From Portulaca oleracea (lineage: Eukaryota; Streptophyta; Magnoliopsida; Caryophyllales; Portulacaceae): a stretch of DNA of 64,000 nucleotides. Numbering within the stretch: the first letter of the stretch is position 1; each line of letters begins with the position of its first letter. A program made the position numbers and the translations under genes. The notes under the pieces were generated by a model that saw nothing but the letters and a program-made list of their open reading frames with translations, was not told where the DNA came from and did not search any database. Of this stretch, positions 1 through 12,136 are shown in pieces. The DNA lies in the NCBI GenBank assembly GCA_029582165.1, contig CM055887.1, positions 18,151,190 through 18,215,189 on the forward strand. The letters are read 5' to 3'.

Positions 1-367
1 ATTCATTGTGATATTTCACATTTAAACCATCATTTAGTTTGGGGTTGTCCAAAGATAAGTCCTTTGATTATTGGTTTGTCAGGAAATGAGTTTAGAACAT
101 AGATTGTATGAATTTTAGTATGTGAAATTCACCGTCTATCTTCCTTTTTCATAGTATATGTGTTAAATCTCAGATATTGCAGAAAAGATTGGAGTGAAAA
201 GTAATAGAAGAATGTTATTATGTGTAAGAATGAATTCTGATGAACACAAGTAAGCATATATATAGAAAATAGAGGAAACGAGAAGAAAAGAAGAATATAA
301 AAGAAAAAAAATAATAATCTGCTACAACCACCTTAACTAACTAACTAACAGATTAAGGTATAGTTCA
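1..367 (-). repeat. Copia-1 3' LTR, partial
   Basis: It begins on the minus strand at 367, directly after the polypurine tract, and continues past the left edge. Its first 75 or so bases match the 5' LTR stub at 48990-49067, which fixes the LTR start. No gene is seen here. Confidence 0.75.
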
Positions 368-370
368 TAT

Positions 371-394
371 CCCCTCCCCCCCCCCTCCTCCTTC
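371..394 (-). promoter_or_regulatory. Copia-1 polypurine tract
   Basis: On the minus strand this is an almost pure G/A run a few bases before the LTR start at 367. That is the expected place for the plus-strand primer of a copia element. Confidence 0.75.
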
Positions 395-397
395 AAG

Positions 398-1113
398 GTG
401 GATTGGGAGGAGCATTGACCAAACCTAACCTTGAAGACAACATATTGTGTTGATACTCTCCTAGAGGTTTTGTCATAATGTTAGCTAGTTAATTGTTGGT
501 AGATACATGAGCTGTGTGAATGAGACCTTCTTGTATCTTATCCCAGATGTAATGGCAATCTATACTTATGTGTTTTGTTCTTTCATGAAAAATTGGATTG
601 GTAACAATATGTTGAGCAACTTTATTATCACAGAAGAGTGTAATGGGTCCTTCTTGAGTGATGTGAAAATCTATAAAAATTTGGGAAATCCACTCGATTT
701 CTGAAGTTGTTCCGACATTGCATGATATTCAGCCTCTGCTGATGATTTTAGAACAGTCTTTTGTTTCTTTGTTTTCCATGAAATAAGAGAATCTCAAAGA
801 AAAATACAATAGCATGTCAAGGACCTTGTTGTGAATTGAAAACTACCTTAGTTTGCATCTATATAAGCAGTGAGTTGGAGGGAGTTGTTGTTGGGATAAA
901 AAAGACCTTGGTTGATAGTGCCCTTCGAATACTTGAGAATATGTATGGCCACATTGTGATGAAGATCAATTGGTGCTTGCAAGAATTGGTTCATGTGCTA
1001 AACAACATAGATGATGTCACGCCTAGTGAGAATAAGATAAAGAAGCCTTCTAATGATGCATCTGTAGGGAGTGGGATCAAAAAGTGGACTCCATGTGTTA
1101 AGAGAGATCTTTA
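398..1113 (-). pseudogene. Copia-1 reverse transcriptase C-terminus and RNase H (broken)
   Basis: Translated on the minus strand, the stretch shows the end of copia reverse transcriptase, with a DPTPYR...RRLLYL block and a QFLQAP block. The RNase H hallmarks follow: SWKTKKQKTV and SSAEAEYHAM, then a KHIDIDCHYI-like segment near 540-600. In-frame stops lie near 995, 860 and 785, and frame changes occur towards 650. The domain copies RNA into DNA and removes the RNA template in the virus-like particle. It continues the reverse transcriptase piece at 36995-37354; Copia-2 separates them. The plus-strand ORF at 836-1165 is only its shadow. Confidence 0.85.
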
Positions 1114-1924
1114 TGTTGGGAATGTCCCGACAATTTCGATATACACGGAGTTAAAACCAAAATAATATATTAATTATATGTCTTGCTAGTGACCTCTATA
1201 ATTGGTAATTAAATGTGTTTAGTTACAACTATATTATTTGGTTTATTGGGTCACACAAGTTAGTGCCCTAGAACAATGTATGTAACCTAAATAATATCGT
1301 ATTATGCTTAGGGATAGCCTAACATAGACCAAATTGGGCTCGTCACGGACCATGGTGATTATGGGCCAACTTAATGGACATTCTGGAGGCCAACACGGAC
1401 CGTGTTGGATCAACACGGACCGTGTTGGATCAACACGGACCGTGTTGGGCCTCAGAATACGCCGTTACGTGAAGTCGGCCATTAGGGTTTCAATTGCCCT
1501 CTCCCCAAGTTATCTAAACACTATAAAAGGGAGTCTCTATGAGAGATTAATTACCACCAACTGCTTGAGACTTTCATAGAGATACCAAGGTTATTTCCTG
1601 AGTTCCTCTCTCTCTTAGTTTGCAGTTACTGTTTCATGAAACAACCACCTATACCGAAACACATACATCTTAGATTGAGATCTATCTCGATCGGGTCTTT
1701 CCAACAATCGAGTTCCCGGAGTGCTGCGTGGACTTACAGTAGAGGATTTCTACATTGGAATCTCAAAGGTCAACTTCTACATCAGTCGGATTAGCGATAA
1801 GGTATAATTACTAAAGCCTCTGCAATTGTTTCTTTCTTGGTTGATTAATTGTTTTATAATCGTTATGAATATTCTGCCAATTAATCTGTATCTGTTTAAG
1901 AAATAAATAACCTAAAACCCAATA
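1114..1924 (+). repeat. Copia-2 5' LTR
   Basis: It matches 36156-36994. It contains three tandem copies of the palindrome CCAACACGGACCGTGTTGG (about 1390-1449). The right LTR has a related but rearranged set, so palindrome number and type differ between the two LTRs. A TATAAAAG box lies near 1522. The terminal CA has become TA. Confidence 0.85.
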
Positions 1925-1942
1925 GCGGTATCAGAGTCAGGT
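1925..1942 (+). promoter_or_regulatory. Copia-2 primer binding site
   Basis: The GGTATCAGAG core directly follows the left LTR. It matches the usual complement of the initiator methionine tRNA 3' end used by plant copia elements, with small changes. Confidence 0.75.
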
Positions 1943-3544
1943 TTGATCCTGGGACCTGTGGTATCATAAAACCCTAAATCTTTTTAGGTTACTATGATAA
2001 AATTTGGAATTTTGTTAACTTTTGTCCATCATGCAAACTGTTTAGGAAACCTTTATTTAGTATTTGTTTCCTTAAGTAGGTTATATTGCAATTAAATATG
2101 CCTTTATAATTTGTTATTTAAAGTATGTGCTATATTTGATATAATTATTGCAATATTGCTTGTTTGCATGTGCTTCTAATATGACCATATATAGTCGATT
2201 TTACCGGTCTGCGTACCGGGTTTGGTGAAATACGGTCTGCGTGTCGTCATTGGATTATTTAAATTTAAATTTCGTTTGAGTTTATTTTAATACATGTAAG
2301 GCCTCTTTGGAGTTCCACTTTGTAGTTTGTTGTACTTGGAGACATCAAGTCAAGTGGGAGCCCAACGACAATGGAGGTGTTGGTCCGAGTTGGAGCCGTA
2401 TCCGAGGAAGTTGCAAAATCCAAGAAGAAATTATTGAAGACTGTCAAGGCTTAGTTAAATTAGTTTGATTAAATCTAGGTGACTATACTAGGGGTTTTAT
2501 TTTATGCTTTAAATTGTTATAGCATGTTGTTTTTTATTCCTTTTATGCTTTTCGAAAGAGTTTACCTAGAATTGCATGCTCAGGATAATAAAACCTACTC
2601 TCAAAATTGAATTATTGCTCAACCTATCGAAACAACACTTAGACGGAAAAATAAAGAAAGCCAAAGTGAATTATTTGTCTGTCATTAATTAATAAGTAAG
2701 GTGGGAGTTAGGTTAATTCAAATTAACAAGCAAAACAGTTTTGGACTAAGAGCAGTGGAAGAGAAATATTGTATTCAATACAAATTTCTTGCCAAGAGTC
2801 ATTTTGAATGATCGATCATAAGATGATCCACCAAAGGTGACGTGGGCTCGAGTTTTGTTGGGCCAAAGTCCACTTGAGCCCATGAATCTTGTGGGTCTTG
2901 GTTAATTAAAACACTAAATGACAGTTGATAAAGTATTTTGATTTAAATTAAAATTAATTTAATTTCTTTTGGTGAATAATAACTAAAATGAACCAAATTG
3001 TCTCGTAGAATTATTTATGTATTTTAACTCAAACGTCCACCACTAATAAAATATTGTTTTCTCCTTGAGAAAGAGACAATTACACCAATTCCTTAATTGG
3101 CATCGCCATCGCAAGATTGTATTGGAGGCGATTAAAAGGAACATGTTGTTGATATAACATTGAGCTAGGCATCAATATTAAGATGCCAATCAAACCAAAT
3201 AGATACATGTAATGCCATAGTACTCATGCGACTTTAACTTTAAAATGTTTGAGGATTAGAGGAAGGATTTCAATATTACCAACTCAAAACCAAGTTCATC
3301 GAACTAGTTAGACTTGATAAATATGAAACCAATAACCAGATAGTCTCGGTTAAGCTAGATAAGGGAAAATGGATGGCGCTCATGTTCTGAAATAATTTGA
3401 CTATTTTAAAACATGAGAAATTTCAGATCCCCCTTTAGCCAAAGGTTGGCGACCAAAGATAGTCTTTTAGTGAAAGGGAAAATAAGATTTAAGAAATATA
3501 TCAAAGACAAGAAGTCAAAGAAAAGATAAGGACAAACAGTTGTA
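1943..3544 (+). other. Copia-2 leader and decayed gag region
   Basis: This lies between the primer site and the Tat-1 insertion, where gag is expected. No long reading frame survives and I cannot show a gag motif. The stretch is AT-rich with scattered stops on all frames. Confidence 0.45.
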
Positions 3545-3549
3545 CATAC

Positions 3550-5324
3550 TGTGGGACCCGAGAAAATCCCCGTCGGTGTCCCTCGCGGTAAACGGCGAGA
3601 CGAAAGGGGTGTCTTTTCTTTTAGAAGATTTGTTTGAATTACCGTTTAAATAAATTAAAACTAAAACTCAAGTAAACTTCCTTTTTTTTTAGATTTTATT
3701 AAAATTTGAGAATTTTATTTATTCATAAAGTAAACAGAAAATAAAAGAAAAACAAAAAGAAACGAAAAAAAAGAAAAAAAAAGAGAGCCCCGGGACCGGG
3801 CTCGGGATGATTTACTGTAGCAATACCTGCAGGTATTGTGAGCCAGTAACCCTGAAAAAAGGGGTCCCGGGCCTGGAAATCAGATCCGAGGCGCGGGACT
3901 GGCCGGAATACCGCCAGGTATTCCGCTTGTCCCGACCTCGGGATCTGTTTCCGAGACAGAGACAAAAAAAGACTGAAAATAAAATATGGGCTCGGGATGA
4001 TTTACTGTAGCAATACCTGCAGGTATTGTGAGTCAGTGACCCCGGAAAAAGGGTCAGTGGCACGAAATCGATCCGAGGTATCGCTGGAATACCGCCGGGT
4101 ATTCCGCTTGTCCCGACCTCGAGATCTGTTTCCGAGACAGAGACAAAAAAAGACTGAAAATAAAATATGGGCTCGGGATGATTTACTGTAGCAATACCTG
4201 CAGGTATTGTGAGTCAGTGACCCCGGAAAAAGGGTCGGGCTCGAAATCGATCCGAGGCGCGGATCGCCGAATACCGCCAGGTATTCCGCTTGTCCTGGCC
4301 TCGGGATCTATTTCCGAGACAGAGAAAAAAAATGAAAATAAAATCCATTTTTTTTAAAAAAAAGCTTTCCGAAACAGAAAAGAAAATACAAAGGGAAAAG
4401 AAATAAAAGCGTGAAGAAATAAAAAAAAAGGAAAAAAAGGAAGAAGAGTCGCCAATTAATTTTTGAGCGAAAATTAATAAACTCAAGAAACAAGACTCCA
4501 CTAACCACGAACCACGAGATTCAGATCCGGGGGTAAGGTTACGAATTCGTGAATAAAAATTCCCGAATCCGCCCGTTCAATGAACGGACTTTACTAAACC
4601 GGTTAAATAAAAAGGAAGAAGAAGAGGAGAGAAGAAGAGAGTAGAATGGAGTATTAATTAGCGTAATTAGTGTTATTTAGTTTCATACGAATACGATAAT
4701 AAAGCGAAAAATAAATACAAGAAATAAAAGAATTGAATACAAGCGTACCTTTATTCACTAACAATCCATATTATTTAGGTCGAGTTTAGGATTAACTTAA
4801 GTTACAATATAATATGAATAAGTAAGGAATAGAGAAGAAAAAAAACAAAAATGCCAATTAAGTGTATGCAAGATGAGAGAAATATAGAGGGAAAAGAGAA
4901 TGTGAAATCACCAAGTGTCAATACGCCAGGGTGATTTCGATGTGTTTTTGAAGTGGAAATGGTTGGGGTTTTTATAGGAGGAATGAGGGTTGGGAATTAG
5001 GTTAAAATGAGGGGAAAATAATTGACGGAATACCGCCAAGTATCCCGGCCCAACTGCTCAAAATTTAGGGTATGACACGCTTCCCGAGGCGGCTGGAGGC
5101 GCGCTGGGTCGGGCAGAACCCGCCCACAATACCTGGCGGTATGTGGGCCGGATCCTGCCCCGCCCAGCCCGTTGTCGCCTCGGGCTGCGTGCCAAAGGGA
5201 AATGGCCTGATTTTTTTTTGTGGTTTATTTTTTTTTGCATTTCACTTGGCATTTTTTCTAAAATAAAATAAAGACAAAATATAAATAATTACAATAATTA
5301 TGAGACACTTTTTGGGTGTCAACA
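3550..5324 (-). repeat. Tat-1 3' LTR (left copy)
   Basis: 1775 bp. It holds three units of about 180-190 bp, starting near 3798, 3988 and 4168. Each unit has one AATACCTGCAGGTATT palindrome and one AATACCGCC(A/G)GGTATT palindrome. The right LTR has only two such units. Further palindromes lie near 5029 and 5128. Confidence 0.9.
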
Positions 5325-5345
5325 GTTAGCCCCCACTTTGATCGA
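5325..5345 (-). promoter_or_regulatory. Tat-1 polypurine tract
   Basis: On the minus strand the sequence reads CAAAGTGGGGGCTAACTG directly before the left LTR. The same AAAGTGGGGGC core precedes the 3' LTR of Tat-3. Confidence 0.8.
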
Positions 5346-5391
5346 GTCTGAGTAAGACGATGATCAAAGTATAGTCTGGAGGTCTTCGATC

Positions 5392-6148
5392 TTCCTTGAT
5401 GTAGTTCGGTCTTTCCCGATGTCGTTGAAAATGTAGCTCAGTCTTTCCCGATGTCGTTGAAATGTAGCTCAGTCTTTCCCGATGTCGTTGAAAATGTATC
5501 TCAGTCTTTCCCGATGTCATTGAAAATGTAGCTCAGTCTTTCCCGATGTCGTTGAAAATGTAGCTCAGTCTTTCCCGATGTCGTTGAAAAATGTAGCTCA
5601 GTCTTTCCCGATGTCGTTGAAAAATGTAGCTCAGTCTTTCCCGATGTCGTTGAAAATGTAGCTCAGTCTTTCCCGATGTCGTTGAAAATGTAGCTCAGTC
5701 TTTCCCGATGTCGTCGAAAATGTAGCTCAGTCTTTCCCGATGTCGTCGAAAATGTAGCTCAGTCTTTCCCGATGTCGTGGAAAATGTAGCTCAGTCTTTC
5801 CCGATGTCGTTGAAAATGTAGCTCAGTCTTTCCCGATGTCGTTGAAAATGTAGCTCAGTCTTTCCCGATGTCGTTGAAAATGTAGCTCAGTCTTTCCCGA
5901 TGTCGTTGAAAAATGTAGCTTAGTCTTACCCGATGTCGTTGAAAATGTAGCTCAGTCTTTCCCGATGTCGTTGAAAATGTAGCTCAGTCTTTTCCGATGT
6001 CGTTGAAAATGTAGCTCAGTCTTTTCCGATGTCGTTGAAAATGTAGCTCAGTCTTTCCCGATGTCGTTGAAAAATGTAACTCAATCTTTCCCGATGTCGT
6101 TGAAAATGTATCTTTGTATTTCCCGATGTCGTTGAAAATGTAGCTTAC
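5392..6148 (-). repeat. Tandem array, 32-bp unit, about 23 copies
   Basis: The unit contains TCAGTCTTTCCCGATGTCG and repeats head to tail with 31-33 bp variants. It sits directly upstream of the Tat-1 purine tract, that is in the 3' untranslated end. Units differ by single bases; it has no unique spacers and is not CRISPR-like. Confidence 0.95.
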
Positions 6149-6480
6149 CGGAGATGATGCAGCCATAAAAATTGAATTAAATTATTTTCTGAGTTATATA
6201 GAAATTATATTTCCATATTTTCTCTTGAAAATAATATCTTTCTCCTTTTTTATTATTGGAGTATTAAGGCAAAAGTTTTAAATTCTCCTTATAATAATTT
6301 TCCAGTCAATCTGGCTAGACCGGTCAAATATTCATTGAATTTAAGGATGAGTAGGTGGGAGGTTGAGGAGTTCAAGGAGTGGTTTTAAAAAAGGGGTGGT
6401 GTCTTCATTTTATCCCAACACCCAAACATCTTATCTCCCAATCCTACTCTCCCTACACTCACTTTCTCTCTAGAATCTCG
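6149..6480. other. Tat-1 internal spacer, no gene seen
   Basis: An AT-rich stretch between the 32-bp array and the palindrome-rich block. Nothing recognisable was found. Confidence 0.5.
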
Positions 6481-8500
6481 AGCAGCAGAACATACCGCCA
6501 GGTGTGCAGTTCCAGAGCCCCGCTGTTGTCTGTCGATCGCCGGCGAAACTCGGAGACCGGATGGCCATACCGCCAGGTATTGCCGTCGGGTGGGTTAGTT
6601 CTCGCCGGTGACGATTCCTCGATTTTCAGGCCAGAGACGCCGTTCGCCGGAGCCCCATACCGCCATGTGTGGCAGTTGTTTCTTCGGTTTTCGCGCCAGG
6701 TGTTCCCGTCGTCGGGCCTTGCCGGAGCTTAAGCCCATACCGCCAAGTATCCTGCGGCGCGGGCTGTCTCGGGTTTCAGATCTGGATTTTCGCCGGGAAA
6801 TTTTTGAATCTTGAAGTTGAAAAATCGAATTTTCTCACAATACCCCCAGGTATAACGGTCGAGTTAGTTGGTTCTCGCCGGTGACGATTCCTCGATTTTC
6901 GAGCCCGGAAAACACTGACTGTTACGCTCGCCGGAACTCAATACGGTCTCGCATGTGTTCGGTTTTCAGCATTACGAACTCGAATTTCGGAATTTTGTTG
7001 ACCCATGCCTGGCGGTATTGCCCCGGGCTCGAACCCAAGTTTGACCCGCTCCTATTTTCGGGTCAACTTTTGTACAACCCGGGGGTTTGGTCTCGGGTTT
7101 GCTCCATACCTGCTTATATGGTCATGCTTTTAACTCCCGGTGGCTTGCCGAATTTCAGCTGGAACCGCCCCCATACCGTCGGGTATGGTCTCGGGTTCAG
7201 ACCCGAGCTTGACTAGCTTTCGTACAACCCGGGGTCAGGTTTGCTACATACCTGCTTGTATGGTCCCGGGTTTTTAGAATTTTTGCATGCTTTTAACTCC
7301 TGATGGCTTGCCGGAACCGCCCCATACCGCTGTGCATGATCCTCGGTTCGACCCAAGTTTGACCCTTCCTTCCCGCTTTCGCGCGCAATCCGGTTCGTCC
7401 TCGGTTTACTCAAACTCGCTGCATGGTCTCAGGTTTGCGTCCCGATTTTGATTCGAGGAATTTTGCTTTGTCGCGGGATTTTGAGTTTTCTTCTTGTGCT
7501 TTGCAGCTTATACGATGACACAACCTTTGAAACCTCGAGATATCCGAATGAGCATGTGTGGCTTAGGAGATCGGAAGTGCCGGTGAGCCTTTCAAACTCA
7601 TATTCTTTGTATGATCTTGGTATTCCGCATGCATGCTTTGTATCAACCTTGTCATGTATTGAGGCCCAACACTTTTTGCTGTTTCTTGTGTCATCAAATT
7701 TTTAGAGTTGAACGTTGGGATTAACTATTAATCCCAAGATTTTTCTCATAAAGATCTAATGTCATGCTTCCAGGCATGTGGCTCTGTCTAGTTTTCCATA
7801 CCTTTTTGAACAGTTTTTTTTTTGTTTTTTTTTTGTACAGTCAGGCTGTCATGCCTCCAGGCATGCAGCTCTGTCTCGTCAATGTCAGTCAGTCAGTCCT
7901 TTCTCGTTATTCAAAACTCTGGGCAGGCTACCATGTCTGCAGGTATGGTGCTCTGTCCGAAGTTTTTCTGCACGGTCCGGAAAGATTTAAGTTTGGGCTG
8001 GCTGGCATACCTCCAGGTATGGTGCTCTGTCCGGAGTTTTTCTGCACAGTCCGGACGAATTTAAGTCTGGGCAGGCTGGCATGCCTCCAAGTATGGTGCT
8101 CTGTCCGGAGTTTTCTCGCATCCGCATAAATTTAAGTCCGCAGCGGTGCATGCCTGTGTATGGTGCTATGTCTGCTGAATTCTGTTCAGTTTTCGTTGTT
8201 TTTGCACTGCTTCATCAGATTTGGGGTCTAGTCATGTTGTCATGCCTTCAGGCATGCAACTCTGTCCAGCCCAGGATTGGTCAGCCGAATTTCACTTGTT
8301 GCGCGGAACCCTAGATAGGATGCCATGCCTGCAGGCATGGCGCTCTGTTCGATGTTTTTTTTTTCCGCATGGCCCAACCTTGAGTCCCCTTTGCCGAGCA
8401 TACCGCCAGGTATTGCTCTATGAAATCTTGCATTTTGTCTTCGCATCGGGTCCATTTTGTAAGACCCCGGTCCAGACCATGTCTGGCGATATGGTACCGA
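6481..8500. repeat. GC-richer block with about 20 spaced palindromes of the form ATACC-N4-GGTAT
   Basis: The left ends of palindromes are at about 6491, 6566, 6656, 6736, 6839, 7004, 7105, 7172, 7247, 7323, 7763, 7850, 7932, 8006, 8080, 8149, 8241, 8324, 8399 and 8478. Arms are CATACC/GGTATG or CATGCC/GGCATG. Cores include GCCA, TGCA, TCCA and GTCG. Most gaps are 67-103 bp. The DNA between palindromes is not an obvious tandem repeat except at 7930-8130. No coding region is convincing here. Confidence 0.8.
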
Positions 8501-11236
8501 ATTTTCAGAGTTTATCTCGGAAGATGAGTTAATTCTCATAAAAATTTGTGATCCGAATTTATAGAGTTTAACTCAGAAGATGAGTTAATTCTCGTAAAAC
8601 TCGAATTATCTCTTCATCGGCATCGTCCTTTGAGTTTCTGGCAATACACCCGAAGGCGATTAAGATTCCAAGTGAGCTTGCTTGATTTCTAGCCACCATA
8701 GTTGCATTTCTTTTGAGGTTCGGGAGGGAGATAGAAGAATGCATATGCGGTCTTATGCATGCTATGCTACATGAGTTATGTGTGAAAAAGTACAGGATTC
8801 TTTTATGTACAATACACAACTCTATTATGCATTCTATACTATAAGACTCTTTATGTATGATTTTATGCAGTTCTAATTCTAATGCATGATGTAACTCTTT
8901 TTTTTATTTTTCTGTACCTTTTTTTTTTATTTATGCAATGCATGTGAATTTTTCTTATTTGACTTGAGAAGAAAAATATAAATAAAAAAAACTAAAAAAA
9001 AAACTAACATGACTCAAAATGAAAATAAAAAAACGAAATGATATGACTCAAAATGCAAACTACTGTGACTTAAAATGAAAAATGCACATGACCTAAAAAC
9101 AAAAACTAAAAAATGCACATTGATTTGCTGCATGTATGCGATATGAACAACCCCCACTTTCCTGAGGAAAGAAGAAAAAAATAAAATAAAAAAAACTCTA
9201 AATGTCAAGAGTGATTTCGAGGTGAGTTTCAGGACAAGACAAAAATAGTGAAAATGATGAGTTTTTCTTCTCGAATTGCCTCGTAAGTTGCCATGATGCT
9301 GATATTGAGTGATGAACGAGCCCCAGTTGGAATGCTACAAAAGAGGATATTAATGGAAGACTCAGCCTGCTTAACCTGCATGATGGGATAGTCAGGATGT
9401 TCGACCTTGATGTCATGGTTAGGAACCCCAAGCACTAAGAAGGATCAAGTGACAAGTCGTCTTGATTTCTCTTGCCTTTTCTCTATTCTTCTTGACTCTT
9501 TTAGGTAGGAACATGTAAGCACCAAGCCCCTAATATCAGTGAACAAATAAATATCTTCAAGCAAGCCAGAATGACGGACCTAGGTGGGTGTTGTCTTCAA
9601 GTAACCTTATATTGATTCAATTGGCTTCTTGTTCTGCTAAAGAAGTTATCCCTCACTCAGGTGTTCTGGAAGCGAGGATTAACTGACGAATCTCATACAT
9701 ACACTAATGACCAAATCAAAAGAGCTCACAGGGTAGGGATAACGGAGGATGGATTATGGAAAAGGTAGGAATGGTGGTATAGAAAGTATGTTTGTGAGTG
9801 GTTAGGCCCCAATGGTAGGCAAAATGAGGCTATGGATGGCTAGGAGAGAGTAGTGATAAGATGTACAGAGGTTCGAACTGATGGAGGTGAACGAGATGGT
9901 CTATAGACGGAGCACCATGTCTCGTGGGTTAATCTCATAAGGAAAGAGATGGTCAAATGGCTTTGGTTTGATGGATTTAGGTATGAAGGGTGATCCAAGT
10001 CTGATGGGAAAAATGTGGGTGTGCTTAGTGAAAGAAAACTGATAGCTTTTCATTATCCTTAGAGACCAAGGTTTCCTCTCCTTTTGCCTAGCTCGCCTGG
10101 TGAGGTTTTCGAGCTAGCCACTCTTTATTCTATCTCTCAAAGACCCAGTGATTTGATGATGGATTTCCTCTAAAGTGAATTGTAGCGGGCGGGCCTCAAA
10201 GAGGTTCTCCTACGTATCCAGTGTGGGATCAGGCCAGTCGTAGTTCAACAGGTGCAGCTTTGATTGATGCCTCAAGAAGGACTTTGAGATGGGTCGAAAA
10301 TTTAATGGGAAGGATAGGTGTGAGGGTTTGACGGGAAGGTTTTGGAATGTGTGCAAGTGACCAATGTAAACCGACGATTGCCTCTTATTCTTGCTTTCTT
10401 GCTTTCTCTTTTTTTTTCTTCTTCTTTTCTCTATTTGTTTTTTTCTTTTTTTTTCTTTCTTTTTTTTTGAACTTGACTACCTCAATCTATATTTTTTTTA
10501 TCAATGAAATTGGTCACCCGCAACACATTAGTTGGCTTAGATGGATTTATGGATGAGATGGCCATAAGATGAATGACCGGGTTCGTGGTGGTGGTTAAGA
10601 AGATGATGTGTGAAGAAATGTAGGAGAAGCAGCGAAGTGAAAATGAAGGTGGTTATGATGTAGGTGGTAAGGGATGAAAGCCTTCTATCATAGATATATC
10701 CTTTTAAGCTGCATGATTTATTTGATAGTGAGATTCACTTTTAGAGACTATTGGTCGCTTTGAATTCTCTCCTTTTGCCTAACCTGTTGGGTGAGTGTTC
10801 AAGTTAGCTTCTCTCCTCTTAATTGACCTTGGACCTGGGGTAGGGTGCAAAAAGTTTAGAGAAAATGTGATGGAGATGTGAGATGGAGGAAACGAGCAGA
10901 TGGATGTGCCAGACTTGGATGGTCATATGGGTGAGTGAGCTCTTCAATCCAAATCAGGAATGCAAGCACAAGATTATTCCTTAGCAGTTTAGAAGCGAAT
11001 GAAGGGTCGGGGAAGACAAGAGTCATAATCATGAAAGGTTTCATCTTTATTAAATGCAACTAAGATGAATACATTAAAAAAACTACTTGGGATATATCCC
11101 AAGTTCCCAATTGACTCTAAAAGAGAAGATAATTGCCATGAAAAGAAAAGATGCAACATGAGGGGATCGCCTAATTGATTTTTGCAGATCAAGGTTTTGG
11201 AAAGACCCTGTTTGACTTTGTAGTAAACCAAGTTCT
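8501..11236 (-). other. Tat-1 internal region where pol would be, no pol found
   Basis: I looked for protease, RT, RNase H and integrase motifs on both strands and saw none. Long T- or A-rich runs occur at 8890-9200 and 10400-10500. Short ORFs such as 8568-8819 on the minus strand resemble nothing I know. Confidence 0.55.
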
Positions 11237-12136
11237 CTACTCTGCGATTGGCTGTGACAACACCCCGGATTGGAGCATCTCTTCTATCTTGTCCTTGAGA
11301 ATGTTGCATTTATCGGTATCATGACCTCGCATTCTATGATATTGGCAGAACTTGCCAGCATCCCAAGTTCTGCTTTTGACCTCAGGTTCAGCTCGAATAG
11401 GGGGAAGCTTGATCTTTCCTTCCTTAAGGAGATAGTCGAGAGCCTCCACATAGGTAGTGGAGATCGGAATGAAAGACACGGGTTGTCGCGGTTCAGCATT
11501 TCTAGCAAAGGAATTAAGAGCCCCTTGATGAATGTCAGTGTTATTCAATCCCATTGATGATGATCATTCTCCAATATTTTCTCTGATGCGATGTTCAATA
11601 TTGGCCGTCCTTCTATCGTTTTGTAGAATCCAAAGGATCATATCCATTTTTCGGTCTAGACTCTCCATGCGTGATTGCATTTGAATTATCGTGGTAAAGA
11701 GTTTGTCCATAAAAGAACTTTCTCGTTCACCACATCTTCTTTCTTGATATCCTCCTGTAGCTAAGGGCGGAATTTGGTCTTTCTTCTTAGTTAAAGGTGA
11801 TCGGGAGACATTTGGAACTGTTTTAAACTTCTCCATTGGTGAGTTGGACTTATGTGGTTGATCAACTCTATGAATAGAAGTGAGTCCCGCGTCCATATAG
11901 TGATTTGCAGACATAGGGATCTCTCTCTCTATTTCACGCATGCTTGAGATTTCACTATGACGAGTGTTGCTTCCATCTTTATCAAGAAAATTAAGCTCAT
12001 CATCCATCCTTGCTAACGTAACGATGATTTCATCTATTCTCCTATCGTTGCCTTGCATTTGCTGTGAAATTTCAGTCAAATGTTGGGAGATGAAGAGATT
12101 GAGTTCATTGTCGCTAGGTATTCTGTTGGAGGCCAT
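11237..12136 (-). pseudogene. Tat-1 gag-like protein with zinc knuckle, split by a stop/frame change
   Basis: Two adjoining minus-strand frames, 12136-11564 (190 aa) and 11554-11237 (105 aa), together form a gag. The first part is charged and probably helical, with many Gln, Glu and Arg residues. The second holds the zinc knuckle CQYHRMRGHDTDKC followed by NILKDKIEEML, a form typical of Tat-group gags; ahead of it is a block beginning VEALDYLLKEGKIKLPP. The central capsid domain usual in Ty3/gypsy gags is not evident, so the protein looks shortened. Gag builds the particle and binds the element RNA. The ATG at 12136 is the first good start after the leader. Confidence 0.75.

Noticed and set aside
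836..1165. 109-aa plus-strand ORF as a small gene
   Set aside because: It is the antisense shadow of Copia-1 RT/RNase H, whose motifs read clearly on the minus strand, and it runs into the Copia-2 LTR.
5392..6148. CRISPR-like array
   Set aside because: The 32-bp units are contiguous with no unique spacers, and the context is a plant LTR element.
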